Shown one piece after another: positions 1-11,361 of a stretch of DNA of 64,000 nucleotides. The notes under the pieces were generated by a model. That model searched no databases. It was not told where the DNA came from and saw nothing but the letters and a program-made list of their open reading frames with translations. Within the stretch, counting starts at the first letter, position 1, and the number at the start of each line of letters is the position of its first letter. A program made the position numbers and the translations under genes. The DNA is from Septoria linicola (taxonomy: Eukaryota; Ascomycota; Dothideomycetes; Mycosphaerellales; Mycosphaerellaceae), in assembly GCA_024114885.1 (NCBI GenBank), contig CP099419.1, forward strand, positions 3,906,001 to 3,970,000, given 5' to 3'.

Positions 1-1
1 A

Positions 2-310
2 TTGCGTAGAACGATCTACGCCGACTGTCAGGTCAACGAGCTTGGCGACGAGAAGCCATACACGCTTCTGGCCAGGACACAGATTCCGCTACTTGCGGCT
101 TGGGCCATGACGATTCATAAGAGTCAAGGAATGACTTTGGATAGAGTGATAGTGGATTTAGGAAGAAGTTTCGAGGAGGGCCAGGAATATGTCGCGTTGA
201 GTAGAGCCAGGAGTCTTGATGGCTTGCAAGTACTCAACTTGGGGAACAACATCAAGGGCGGCAACGAGCAAGTGAAGGCGTTCTTGAAGCAGAAGTTCAA
301 CATTGGATGA
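2..310 (+). CDS. PIF1-like ATP-dependent DNA helicase, C-terminal fragment
   Basis: The frame is open to the left window edge, so only the last ~102 codons are seen; the first codon here is not a start. The segment carries helicase superfamily 1B motifs near the C-terminus: a TIHKSQGMTLD block (residues ~38-48, motif V) and YVALSRARSLDGLQVL (residues ~63-78, motif VI with the arginine finger region). These are characteristic of PIF1/RRM3 helicases, which unwind DNA 5' to 3' in mitochondria and nucleus at telomeres, G-quadruplexes and replication barriers. The protein ends shortly after motif VI, as PIF1 proteins do. Whether it is the housekeeping PIF1 or one of the paralogues common in fungi cannot be told from this piece. 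Confidence 0.85.
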   Translation: MRRTIYADCQVNELGDEKPYTLLARTQIPLLAAWAMTIHKSQGMTLDRVIVDLGRSFEEGQEYVALSRARSLDGLQVLNLGNNIKGGNEQVKAFLKQKFNIG

Positions 311-543
311 GACGCGGGTGTGTGGCGGAGGAAGGCACGTTACGCGTTATGTGTCGCACCTTCCGAGGGCAAGTGATATCGTTGCCTGACCCACCAACAC
401 GACCTCAAGACTCGCGTTCTGCTTCCACTTGACTCTTGTGACAAGACAACGACAACCTTGAGCACCTCCACATAACGACATTGTCATCGACCAAGACCAG
501 AGGACTCACAGACACTGTCAAGCGCGACATTGATTCCACAAGC

Positions 544-1635
544 ATGACCGGCCTACGATCGACTGCGTCGAGGGCTCTCGGGTTCGCACCTTGGGACACG
601 GCGACGCGGCTGAGATATGGCCTCGATGTGGCGCAAATGCCAACAGTAAGCTTTCCTAGTCGTCAATGTGATTCCTGGCTGACCACGTCAGTTCGACCCC
701 GACACAGGCAACTTCTCGCACGGAGTCAAGATACAACATCCTGATGCATTCGAGCTTACTCCTGTAGGCCACATTCCTCTCACCGAGTCATGCTGCTTTA
801 CTGACAGCATTCTTCGCAGTTTACCATCACTGACGGGCCACTCGAGGGTAGCCATGCCTTGATCCTCAAGCCTTTCATCAATTCCTTCCGCTTCCTGGAC
901 CTCCCGGCCGAAATCCGCAACATGGTCTACCAGGAGCTGTACTCGTACAGTGAGGCAGTGGTTCTGTCAAAAGTCAAGCCGCGAGACTCCAAAGCTCGTG
1001 CCGTCAGCCTCAGACGCAACTATGGTGCTGAAAACCGAACGTTGTATGGACGAGAGAACGCCAGATATGATTACGAGAAGCGACAATGGGTGGAAATGCC
1101 TCCTAGCACCCTCAATCTGATTTTGGCATGCAGACTAGTCAGGGAGGAAGCGTCTGCTATTCTATATGGTCAAAATAGCTTCAGGTTCGACGACTTCACC
1201 ACGGGACTGCTCTTCTTAGACGGCCTCGGCAACTCACGGCAACATCTGCGGAAGGTTGAATTCGGGCAACGAGCTTACAAGAAGTCGAAAGCTCGAAGTG
1301 TGTTCCACAAGCTGAAGGATGCGAAAGGGCTACGTTCGATCACAATCGACAGCAGCTACGCCCACGCTCAGGGCTGGCAGTCCGATAGCAGCCTGACAGC
1401 AGAGATGATTGCCAACGGCTGTAAAACTCTGCTATCGAAGCTTCACAAGAGTCGTGGGAACAACAGCGGCCTCCCAGGAGTTGCCGATATCATTCATCTG
1501 ACTTGGTCGAAGTGCTACCACGCGCATAGCAGCGGAAGCAGCTGCCCGTTCTGTGCTGAGCGTGAAGCTTCATGCAGTGCGAAGAGTGTTGAGCTCCGCA
1601 AACTCGTGGCTGCGCAAGTCGGCATACAAGAATAG
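544..1635 (+). CDS. F-box-like / 2EXR-type hypothetical protein
   Basis: Spliced model with exons 544-645, 692-763 and 820-1635 (two introns of 46 and 56 bp, both phase 0), giving 329 residues. The long third exon has no ATG near its beginning, and the two upstream exons join it in frame, which is why the start at 544 was chosen. After a basic 34-residue N-terminus and a short acidic stretch comes FRFLDLPAEIRNMVYQEL, the F-box-like LPxEIRNxIYxxL signature of a large dothideomycete family, followed by the usual NLILACRLVREEASAILYGQ segment. A Cys-containing HSSGSSCPFCAERE segment lies near the C-terminus. Such proteins are presumed adaptors or remnants of F-box proteins; no substrate or partner can be inferred. 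The first exon is the least certain part. Confidence 0.72.
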
Positions 1636-2829
1636 CATGAGCATCACAATCACGATCACGATTCCGGAGGCCGCGCTTGGTGATGTCGCTGGTAGCTATG
1701 TCGGAGATTTCTACATGCTGGGAGGAATTCGATTTACGCTGGAGACGAAGATCTATGGAAGACATTCTTGACCATGCGGCCTGCCGAGCTCATAGCGAGT
1801 ATCTCGTAGTGTACTCAGGTAGCGATGTCTTCTTGCGAACTTCTTGCCGGATCTGCTGTTTAATCAATTTGCCTCCATGTCTTGCACAGTAGTGGACCCC
1901 TGTCAATCAACCGCAGGGATGCGAACAAGCCTGCAGGAACCGGCGCAGCCATTTATCGTTGTTCGCACATAAGTGTGAGCGGACGGTCGGAGACAATGTG
2001 CTACGCGTAGGAGCTGAAAATGCGCATTCGTTGTTGATGCACAATGATAGCCTGGAGAGCTGGCATGCATCGTATCGGCCAACTCGAAAGCTTGTTCGTT
2101 CAGCGTGATAGGGCTGGTTCGACAGATCTCAACCACTGTTGTGGAACTTCACTTCCACCGCGCTCGTTCCGTGAGCGATCAAAGTGCCACGACGCAGACC
2201 ATCAATGTGGCAGCACGAGCGCTAATAATGCTTTGCCAACAATGCGAGTCTCCAGTCTCTTTGAGAAGTCGAAGGCGGTATCGTGTATGGCAGTCGCGTT
2301 CTGCGAGCTCATGCAGCACGTTTTCGTGCATCTTGGGAAGGTGCAACGTGGATTTGTGCAACGCATGCACGATATGCACGATGAGAGTTGCTGCCGGCAG
2401 TGAAGCGTTGTGTTCTTCGAAACTTCACTGAAGAACTTCGCCTCCAACATCTTTGAAGTGCTTGCCTCAACACACTCGTTTTTGACAAAGGTAGGCTTGC
2501 AACAGACACGCCAACCAAGAACCGACGCGACCTCGAACCCGCCTACTCAACATCGTTGTTCCTGCAGATTTGAAGCTGTTGTATGGATCGAAGAACACCA
2601 CCTCCGGCAGAAGACCACCCGCGCCTACCTTGCGCAGTCGCACACAACCACACTTGCCTTTTGGACGACCGCAGCTACTCAAATTGCTGATAACGGCAGC
2701 GTGTCGCTCATGCACATGGCTCTTGCGTAGCCGCTATTGACAACAGTACTGCCTCTATCGCGCTCCAGCCATCCGCTTGACAACATTGTATGGCCTTTGA
2801 GGATCCACAAGTCATTCGCTCGGAAAGGA
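1636..2829. other. Intergenic stretch without a supported gene
   Basis: Open frames here (for example on plus at 2044-2431 and 2410-2730, and several on minus) overlap each other in different frames, lack recognisable domains and start mostly at non-ATG codons. The right part probably holds the promoter and 5' leader of the KRE6-like gene, and could hide a small upstream exon of it. Confidence 0.5.
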
Positions 2830-5403
2830 ATGGCTCCCTCGCAAGCCCACAAACTGACGAAGCATCATCTACAACCCGCGCTTCGAGGGCCATCACGGAG
2901 CTTCGACGGTAGAAATGATCATCAGATTCAACAAGCAGGGCGTTCCGCGACCAACCTCAATGCTCAAGCATCAGCACAGTCACTGCGAGAAGCTTCGCGC
3001 TCGAGTTGTCGTGAAGGCGCAGGGCATAACAATCATTCGGACTCGTCGAATTGGGTACACTCATCAGCACCACTAGACATCCCACGGCCGCAACTCCAAC
3101 GGCAGTATTCCGGGCCCTATGCACCGCCCATACCGTCGCCTCTGGGCCCGAAGTCCTCAATGTCAAGCACAGCATCAGACGTGCAGCAGGATAGCGATGA
3201 CAGCACGTCTGACCCAGACGGGCCCCCAATGCGACAAGGGAACTCAACAATGGCAGCCACTCGTGAGACAATGCCAGTCGATGGCCAGACGCATTCACGA
3301 TTGCTTCTACGAGCAGCAGAGATACCGCAGCAGGAATCACATTCCACATTGTCGCAGTCTACCCCGAGAACGGTTCGAGACTTGGGCTCCGACTACACGC
3401 GATACTACAATCCGTTCGCTACACGATCAAATTCAGCAAACACTTCCCAGCAAGACTTGTCAGTATCGGCGGTATCAGTGATGCGAGTGCCGACTTTTGG
3501 CTCGTCCACGAACCTGGCTCCCACCAAGACAGCATCATCTGCAAAGCTTTCTAACCGCTTGTCGATGTATTCTAATCCGTTCAAGGACGAACACCGAAAA
3601 TCAGCCTCCCTGACATCGCTGCATGACGATGTACCTGACGCGCCGACTTCAACGAAGAGCAAAGGCAACGACCAGTGTGCTGCTCCGACGACTATTCCGG
3701 CGGCTGTAGCGCAAGCTGAATTACCTACTTTCATTCGAAATGCAGACCCCGAGAAAGCCGCCTTCATACCGCAGTATGTTGACGACCGGCTCGGTGCGCC
3801 ATACATCCTGTACTTGGATGAAAAGGAAGACGACGACGATATGCACATGCCTGCTTGGGATGATGATCGTAAATACAAGCCGACAATACGGGAACGCTTC
3901 TCCAGAGAGAATATCGTCAACACAATTGGCATCATTTTTCTGATCACTGGCCTGTGCACGATCTTCGTCGTGTTGCCGGTGGTCTCATTTACTGGAACCA
4001 ATCTCATTTCATATGTCTACGACACTCCAATGGACCAGATGCCTGGCCATACCAAGCCTGAGCCATGGGCTCATGTCAACGATAACTTGTACCCACTTTT
4101 GACCAATATCAGAACTGGTCTGATCGATCCGGACACCCCGGAATATGCGATGACTCGAGAGAGTGTCAACGGAAATACGCTGAAATTGGTGTTCAGTGAT
4201 GAGTTCAACGAGAAGAACAGAACCTTCTACGAAGGCGATGATCCTTACTGGTACGCTCCTGATATATGGTATGGAGCAACAAAAGACTTGGAGTGGTATG
4301 ACCCAGACGCTGTCAACACAGGTGAGTGAGGCTCTCAATGCACTGATATATCTAGAACTGACACTCGTGAAGGCGACGGAACCATGCAGCTCCAACTTGA
4401 CACATTTCAGAACCATGATCTTGGCTACAGATCAGGCATGCTCAACTCATGGAACCAGCTCTGTTTCAAAGGCGGCGTCTTCGAGGTGTCGGTAAGTCTC
4501 CCTGGACCTGCTGGAGTGCATGGCCTCTGGCCAGGTGTCTGGACCATGGGCAACCTCGGAAGACCTGGCTATCTCGCAACGACAGACGGATTGTGGCCGT
4601 ACACCTACAACGACTGCGATGCTGGTATCACGCCCAATCAATCAATGACAGATGGCACCAGTTTCTTGCCAGGACAACGGCTCCCCAGCTGCACCTGCCG
4701 CAACGAAGACCATCCATCGCCAGGTACTGGCCGTGGCGCGCCGGAAATCGATATTATCGAAGTCAGTGCAGATTGGGGAAACAAGGGCTTGGGAGTGGCT
4801 ACACAATCGTATCAAGTGGCCCCATTCGATGTCTTCTACTACCCCAACTACGACTTCATGGAGATACCAGACTATCGCTTCAGTTATGTGAACACATACA
4901 CTGGCGGGCCTTTCCAAGAAGCGATATCCACGACAACCATGCTGAACAACGATTGGTACGATGGCAAAGCTTACCAAAAGTTCGCATTCGAATACGAACC
5001 GGGAAGCGGCGAGGCCGCGCACGTCACCTGGACTGTTGGAGAAGATGAGATGATGCGATTCGATGCCCGCGCTATTGGCCCTAATGGCAACATCCAGCAG
5101 CGACTGATAGCGGAAGAGCCTCTGTCCATGATTCTAAATCTCGGTTTCTCACACAGTTGGGTGGCCGTCGACCAAGCGAATCTTAGGTTCCCAGCTGTCA
5201 TGCGAGTCGATTACGTCCGATGGTATCAGCATGAAGATGGGAAGAATGCTGGTCACCATGTGACTTGTGATCCTCCCGGATATCCCACTACGGACTACAT
5301 TGCAAAGCACCCGGGAGCATATCAGAATCCGAACGTAACTACGTGGACAGACGCTGGCTATCAATGGCCAAACAACACGCTCATGCACAGCTGTAGTACA
5401 TAG
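2830..5403 (+). CDS. KRE6: KRE6/SKN1-type beta-1,6-glucan synthesis protein (GH16)
   Basis: Exons 2830-4321 and 4373-5403 (51-bp intron, phase 1) give about 840 residues; the ATG at 2830 is the first in frame after a non-ATG opening, but an upstream exon is possible. Type II membrane architecture: a long Ser/Thr/Pro-rich cytosolic N-terminus (~1-350), one membrane helix (NTIGIIFLITGLCTIFVVLP, ~365-385), then a lumenal glycoside hydrolase family 16 domain. The GH16 catalytic motif EIDIIE is present in GAPEIDIIEVSADWG, and WNQLCFKGGVFEVSVSLPG, HGLWPGVWTMGNLGRPGY and the Cys-containing C-terminus match KRE6/SKN1 homologues. In yeast these act in ER/Golgi or at the cell surface in beta-1,6-glucan assembly for the cell wall. 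Family assignment is very firm; the exact start is not. Confidence 0.92.
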
Positions 5404-6160
5404 GCCTGGAACGCTTGGATACCATTGCCAGTATGTTACTTCTGCTTCGATCGAGATGCAAAGTTGTGTGTACATCACTACGGGAGGAACTCTATCATCA
5501 GATCACATCGGACAAATGTACGGCCCCATGAGCTGGACAAAAGCATAGCGCAAAGCGAAGCTCGAGACAGGTGTTTGCACTTAGTGACGTTGTGGATGGG
5601 GTCTATTGGGGCACGTCGGAGCAGCCAGGCACAAGGCTGGTGCACGGCAGGACAGAATATATTTGTCTGCAGTACTTGTCGGGTGCATAATGTCACCGCT
5701 ACACACTTAGACTTCGAGCTGCTGACGAGTCTCAATCAAGCTGTGAAGAGCACACTTGACAGCATTGATGGTTATCAAAGAACATATCAAATACATCACA
5801 GACCAAGACTATTCTGCTATTTGAGGTTGACAGGGTTTGTTATGAAGTGGTCGAGCAGAGACAGGACCATGACTAAGGCAATTAGACTTTTTGCACTCCA
5901 CGGTTTCAACATCTGCTGCTGACCTCGCATAACGGTCGTGTTGCTAGCTCACGATTCCAACACATCGATGCTCAATATTATGGTCAGGACCACATATCAC
6001 GAGCCGTGCCGTGATGATGTCTCGGATAGACGACAAACAAGTTTGATCTGTAATCACTAACGGGTACAGCGCAAAGCTGTCTTCTATACCTCAACTGTAT
6101 CATCTATTCACTTCTCGAAACACATTTATATGTCGTGTAACGCTTGGCTCACGCAAAGAC
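5404..6160. other. Intergenic stretch, no gene seen
   Basis: A 165-codon plus frame (5425-5922) and its antisense overlap lack domains and look like chance frames. The stretch likely holds the 3' end of the KRE6-like transcript and the promoter of the methyltransferase. Confidence 0.5.
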
Positions 6161-7083
6161 ATGGGTAATTTTTGGTCCAGTGCCAAGAATAGCGATCAAT
6201 GGAACTTTACCGAGGATGAACTCCAAGCAAGATATTTTGACACGAACGATTTCAAGCCAAGCGAAATTGAGCTGGAAGAGTATGCTGGAAAGAGAAAAAC
6301 TCAAAAGAAAGCCGAAGCGCATTGCGCATATATGATACCTACCTTGCTAGCCCTGGCCGCAGACAAACCAAATTTACGAATCTTGGACGTAGGATGTGGA
6401 TCGGGCGAGATTACCATTGATTTTGCAGAACTGTGTCCTTCTGCACGAGTTATTGGAATGGATGTTTCTGGTGCTGTGTTGGATAGTGCGAGGGTGTATG
6501 CTGAGAGGAGAGGAGTGAGCAATGTGACCTTTGTTCAAGGGAGTGTATACGATATGCCTGACGAGTGGACGGGAACGTTTGACGTTGTGCATGCGCATCA
6601 GGCTGTGGCGCATTTTCCGGAGAGGGTGAGGGCGATAAGGGAGTTGGTCAGGGTTGCGAGGAAAGGTGGTGGCGGGATTGTTTGTATGAGGGAGGGAGAT
6701 TTGAGGACTGCGAGATTTCACCCGAAGGAATATGGGGATCTGGAGGAGTGTTTTGGGGTGATTGTGGAAGTGCACGAGGGAGATGGTGGAGCTGCGGATG
6801 CGGGAAGACGATTGAGGGATTGGGCGGTTGAGGCTGGAGTGAAGGAGGAGGGTATCGTGGCTACGCAGAGTGTCTGGAGATATGATACCCCGAAGGACGA
6901 AAGGAGTATGGGAGTCATTGGCCTGGACGATGTACTCAAGGCGTTTTCGCGGAAAGCGCCATGGAGCTGGGTGTGACGAGTGAGAGGCTGCAAGAGTATG
7001 CTGTGGCATGGAGAAGGTGGATTGATGATGAAAGAGCCAGTTTTGCGATGTTGCATGGCGAGGTCGTTGTGACAGTCACTTAG
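6161..7083 (+). CDS. Class I SAM-dependent methyltransferase (UbiE-type), frame broken near the 3' end
   Basis: ATG at 6161; the open frame as written stops at 6976 (271 residues). The fold signature LRILDVGCGSGEITIDFA (SAM-binding motif I, residues ~73-90), an acidic residue in VIGMDVSG (end of strand 2) and FDVVHAHQAVAHF identify a class I methyltransferase of the UbiE/Coq5-like group common in fungi; the substrate is unknown. The family's C-terminus normally continues with a YGSHWPGR-type segment and ends near LHGE. Exactly this (YGSHWPGRCTQGVFAE ... FAMLHGEVV) is found in the next frame, running to a stop at 7081-7083. The two frames meet at a run of four C at 6888-6891, so one missing base there would explain the break. 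It is either a real mutation, leaving the protein with a foreign tail, or a sequence error. Confidence 0.8.
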
Positions 7084-7139
7084 GCGGTGCTCTCAACACG
7101 ACTTTTCTTGCTATATCGAACGATCCGGCTGCATCTCTT

Positions 7140-8411
7140 TCAGCCGTACAGCCCACTGATATCGTATCGCCCCACGCGATTGCCGCTCACGTCAGTGAAC
7201 CACACAGCATCTCCTGGACCATAGTTGACGGCGACGTCCACATAAGGTGGTACGTCAACCGCTGGCAAGTCGATCGACCTCGGGAATGGGATATAGCTGT
7301 ACTTCAGCGTGTCGGTGTTCAACCTCGCCAGAGCATTGACGTTGAAGAAGCTCAAGTACACTCCACCGTACTTGTCGATCGTATCTTCCGCACCGAGTCC
7401 TGCGAGCTTGTTGGTGTGGAATATGTCGATCTTGTGCGTCTTCATATTGATACGACCAATCCCGTTTCCAGTAACAAGCGAGAAGTATACAAATCCTTTG
7501 CGCTCGGCACGGATTACTGCTGGGAATCTGTCACATGAGGTCAGTCGAGCACCACTTAGCAGACCGGGAGGATATTCTTACTGCAGCGGCTCTGGAAGCG
7601 GATACTCCTCGATCTTATTCTTCTTGCGATCGAGAACCAGAATCTTGTTACCAAGAAGCTCAGCAAGGTAGACCTTCTTGTCTGATGCGACGAATATCCC
7701 AAGCGGTAGTGAAAATGGTGTTGGGACCTTGAAGGTCTCAAACTTTTCACTTTTGTAATCGAACTTCTGGAACACATTGCCAGTGGTCTGTGTATACCAC
7801 ATGCCATCATCTGATGTGTATAGATCGTTGAAGGGCTGCAGATTTCCTGCTACTCCTGTTCCTGGAGGCTGGAAGACTTCGATCTCTCGCGTTGTAGGAT
7901 TGATACGAACGAGCTGGTTCCGAAGACCTGGGACATTTCGTCAACAACTCAAGAATTGACCATATCATTGTGGATTGTCCTTACCATTCGCAGCATACAG
8001 ATTGCCATCTGCACCTCTCCTGATGGCGCAAGAGAAGACTCCTCGTTCAGCAATTACACGTGGCACACCAGGAATAGTCTGGTTTGACGCTGGAGTCGTG
8101 AATGGGATCGGGTATTCTTCTACAACGCCAGTATGTGGATCGATGCGAAAGATGATGTTGTCGAGGATGCCTTCACCCCACAACGCGCCATCTGGGCCCT
8201 TCTCGAGGTCGCAAGGTCCTGCTGCGGGTGTCTTCAAAGGGAAGAAAGTGAAGCGCTTATCATTGTTGCTAGTTTGGCGATCCCAAAGCCGCTGGTGTTC
8301 TGGTAGATGCCCATTGTAATCTTCTGGAGATGAGTGTGCAACAGCTATAGCTGCAGCAGTAGCGCTTGCCACAAGCAGCGCTAGCGTAGATGGCAGGGCA
8401 GAGAAATGCAT
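7140..8411 (-). CDS. Secreted virginiamycin B lyase-like / SMP-30-like beta-propeller protein
   Basis: Three exons on minus: 8411-7985, 7927-7582 and 7527-7140, with introns 7928-7984 (57 bp) and 7528-7581 (54 bp), giving 386 residues. The N-terminus MHFSALPSTLALLVASATAAA is a clear signal peptide. The rest is a run of propeller repeats with the pattern GPDGALWGEGILDNIIFRID..TGVVEEYPIP, GADGNLYAANG..LVRINPTTREIEVF, DGMWYTQTTGNVFQKFD, and GPGDAVWFTDVSGNRVGRYD. This pattern is typical of streptogramin-lyase (Vgb)-like and SMP-30/gluconolactonase-like six- or seven-bladed propellers. Fungal members are secreted; their substrates are mostly unknown and lyase activity should not be assumed. Both introns restore the frame exactly, which supports the model. 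Confidence 0.85.
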
Positions 8412-8997
8412 CCTGCAGCGTGTAAATGTGAGCGAACCTGAAACACCGCGCCAGCGAAGGAAACGAGAACTATATTGTGCATATTGTTAATGAGGTCATC
8501 CAGTAGTTCCCGCTCGAGCGAGCGAAAGCTCAGTCAGATCTGAGGTCATTCTTATAGAATGGCTTGCCTATTCAAGCCGTCTTTGCTCCAATCCTCGGGG
8601 TAGGCTGGGTTTAAGCTTTGCAGCTATAGTGCTTGCAGAACAGATCAGCAGCCACTGAGGCTCAATGATGACGATCTCGACTGTGGTAAACTCCCGTTAC
8701 GGTTAGCTGGATCGCATTGTACAACTTTGTTATGCTGCGGCATGAATGAAGAAGTGACGCTTGTCCTTGTCAGATGTGCTTCAGATCATTGGAGACCAAG
8801 CCAAGAAGATACCAGCAAGAGATGAGTGATAGATCTGCTACCTTTTTTCCGAGCAACTTCACGATGATTGGTAACGGGTAACACAACCTTCTATCCCCAC
8901 GTTCCAACAGTATGAAGAATATTCTCAAGCATTCACGATTCCATTCCATACCTGTCCTCAACGCCTCGCTAAATCGCTAGATGAAAACTGCTGCTGC
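8412..8997. other. Intergenic stretch, no gene seen
   Basis: Lies between the start of the minus propeller gene and the end of the minus Atos-family gene. It should contain the promoter of the former and the 3' end of the latter; only a short non-ATG-type frame is present. Confidence 0.5.
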
Positions 8998-11361
8998 TTA
9001 CAACTCCCTTTGCTTTTGGAAAGCTAGGTCCATTAGTCTCTTGCTGAGGAGACTCTCGTTGCCGCCGTGGTTACTCCTCCTCTCACGGCTGCGGTCGCGC
9101 TCGAACACGAATGGATCATCCAGTCGTGGGATGCTACGCATCATATCTTCTCCCTGCGTTGAACTTGGCGAAAGTGGTGAACGTGTGCCTTGCGACCCTG
9201 AGTCGAGTTCCATGTTGTCGCTGAAACTGCGGCTTGCTGGCCGTGACTGTAGGGTTGGCAAGGCAGTGAAATGTCGCGGAAGTGTTGGCATGGGCGCATC
9301 GTACTGATGTGGTGCCACATATTCTGTCGATGGCATAGATTGTGCAAGATGCGCGGGAGACGGCCACCTGGCATCTGCCAGTGCTGGGTCGAAGGCACTG
9401 CGTCTTCGCGTATTGTCCTTGGCAGGAGTAGATACACCACTTCCAACATTCGACTCTCTTCCAGGTTTGTACGAGCTGTACCTGGGCTCAGGCATTTGAA
9501 CCTCGTTGCGCAACTTCTCCTTCCCATCCGGCACTCTATTGGCAAAGACAACTCGAACGGACTTATACAAAAAGTATCTTCCTTTCGACGGACAGCAGAT
9601 GTGCAGATGGATGAGGTAGCGCAGCATGGGCTTATCGTTGGGATCGCCAGTAGGACTTAGTGCCGCCTCCGGTCTGTCGGTCCCATAGTTTGCCCTCGAA
9701 GTGAGCGGCATGTCAATGATCGGTCCTGCAGAGTAGCTCCGCTGTCGGATAAAGGTCTTCTGTCCAGCTTCCATATCTGACAAATCGTAGGGCACCAGAA
9801 ACAGCTTCACTGCAGTCTTGTTGGGATTTTTCAACACAATCTGGAGCTGGCCTTGTTGAGGTATACGGTAGCTACCTCCAGGCGGCGCTTTTGGTGAGCC
9901 TGAGCGCTTCTTATGTTTGGTACGTCTGCGTCGGTTTGCCACGTCGGACCCGGAACCATTCGGTGAACTCGCACGACTGCCATCATTGCTATGTGTTGCC
10001 TGAACTCGTTCGCGCCTCCGATCTCGCGCCTGTTCAGCTTTGGGCAAGCTATTCTCGAGGTCAACCAGGCCGACGTAGGGGCTGGGTTGATCAGTGGAAG
10101 GTGTTTTGGTCCCTGCTCCGTAGCTGTAGAACACGGCAGGAAATGGAATTTGCACGTGTGGCGGACATCGTAAGTTTGACTTGCAGTTACCCTTTCCTAG
10201 AACTCCAATCTGCGCCATAAAGTTGAGTGGTTTTGACGGTGTCGTCGACATCCTACCTCGCAAAATGGACTCTTCGTACGAGCCGACGAGTGGTGCATGG
10301 TGGAGTGGTGATTCGCCTACAGAGGGGCGCCTCGGTCCTGCAAAAGGTGACTGGGGCAGAGTGGTGTAGGGAGATGGCTGAACCACAGATCTTCTCGGTT
10401 GATGTGCTTGATATGGAAATGTCTTCTCTGAGCGCAAGGGCGGCGCGACTCGTGCTGTCGTTGGGTAGTCCAGAGACGATTGAAAGCGATGGAACGATCG
10501 GGGCGAGAAAGTGTGACGTCGACTCTTGTTTGGGCTCCGCGAACGTTCGCGAAGATGTGGCTCTGGCGTGTCAGGTCGTGAGGAATGCACGAGTGGGCTT
10601 GTGGGCGGCTGATACACAAAGCTCGTAGCAAGTGAAGCATTGGACACTGTGCGAGGTCGTTCGAGACGGGGAATTGGTATCGCGTTCTCGGGATGTGTGG
10701 TACGTGGTTGTTCGTCAAGCTTTCTATATGCTGCTGGAAAAGCCGGATGCCATGGTGCGACTGGCGAGGTCGACAGTGCAGCTCGATGGTCATCTCTGGC
10801 GGGAACACGTTGCCCAAAACGTCGAGACTGAGGCAGTATCTGCTCTCGGAAGTCGCCACGATGTAGAGCAGATCTTGGTCGTTCGATCTGTAGCCCTATC
10901 GCCTGATTGTCCTGCTTGGCTTCTGGTGATTGTGGCCTCGAGTCTTGCACATCCGCCAAAGCCTGGAAAGGCACAGGCGACGTTCGCTTCCTCCCGAGAC
11001 CATTTGAAGCTGGTACTTCGTATTCGGGCGAGGTTGGTCGCGACTCTTTGCTCTTTATTCTCACGATCCGACTGTAGTCACTCGAGGTTGGCCTTTCCAG
11101 CTCTGGAGATGAAGGTCGCGAGCCGCTTTTGATCCTCCGAATCAGCTCCTGTCGGTCGAAGATGCTGGACTTGCTCCCATTGACCGGCGTTCGTGGGCTT
11201 CCAGTGTAGTATGGATTGTGAATAGTAGGACTCGCTCTACCATTCTCCGGGCTCACCGCCCTCGACCTCGACATACTGGCACCTTCGTGATCGTGGCCAG
11301 TGGTGTTTGAGTGTTGGCCGTAAGTTGGCTGACATCCAGGACATCCATTGTTCCCTGCCAT
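8998..11361 (-). CDS. Atos / meiotic chromosome segregation family protein (DUF4210 plus Chromosome_seg)
   Basis: A single 787-codon exon from an ATG at 11361. The first ~370 residues are Ser/Pro/Arg-rich and disordered. The conserved core follows: GKGNCKSNLRCPPHVQIPFPAVFYSYG (the DUF4210-like block, ~residues 385-411) and then YRIPQQGQLQIVLKNPNKTAVKLFLVPYDLSDM, TFIRQRSYS, LRYLIHLHICCPSKGRYFLYKSVRVVF (the C-terminal 'chromosome segregation during meiosis' block). The pair defines the Atos family, found from fission yeast to animals. In fission yeast it is linked to meiotic chromosome segregation and in Drosophila and mammals to transcription control. The frame is long and uninterrupted. The disordered C-terminal ~150 residues are Ser/Pro-rich. 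Function in this organism is inferred from family only. Confidence 0.85.
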   Translation of the reverse strand: MAGNNGCPGCQPTYGQHSNTTGHDHEGASMSRSRAVSPENGRASPTIHNPYYTGSPRTPVNGSKSSIFDRQELIRRIKSGSRPSSPELERPTSSDYSRIVRIKSKESRPTSPEYEVPASNGLGRKRTSPVPFQALADVQDSRPQSPEAKQDNQAIGLQIERPRSALHRGDFREQILPQSRRFGQRVPARDDHRAALSTSPVAPWHPAFPAAYRKLDEQPRTTHPENAIPIPRLERPRTVSNASLATSFVYQPPTSPLVHSSRPDTPEPHLRERSRSPNKSRRHTFSPRSFHRFQSSLDYPTTARVAPPLRSEKTFPYQAHQPRRSVVQPSPYTTLPQSPFAGPRRPSVGESPLHHAPLVGSYEESILRGRMSTTPSKPLNFMAQIGVLGKGNCKSNLRCPPHVQIPFPAVFYSYGAGTKTPSTDQPSPYVGLVDLENSLPKAEQARDRRRERVQATHSNDGSRASSPNGSGSDVANRRRRTKHKKRSGSPKAPPGGSYRIPQQGQLQIVLKNPNKTAVKLFLVPYDLSDMEAGQKTFIRQRSYSAGPIIDMPLTSRANYGTDRPEAALSPTGDPNDKPMLRYLIHLHICCPSKGRYFLYKSVRVVFANRVPDGKEKLRNEVQMPEPRYSSYKPGRESNVGSGVSTPAKDNTRRRSAFDPALADARWPSPAHLAQSMPSTEYVAPHQYDAPMPTLPRHFTALPTLQSRPASRSFSDNMELDSGSQGTRSPLSPSSTQGEDMMRSIPRLDDPFVFERDRSRERRSNHGGNESLLSKRLMDLAFQKQREL

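Noticed and set aside
2410..2730. Plus frame just upstream of the KRE6-like gene, and an ATG at 2790 in another frame
   Set aside because: Neither can be spliced in frame to the KRE6-like exon with a plausible short intron; the ATG at 2830 gives a continuous protein.
5425..5922. 165-codon plus frame after the KRE6-like gene
   Set aside because: It opens mid-3' region, has a mixed Cys/His/Arg-rich composition and no recognisable family.
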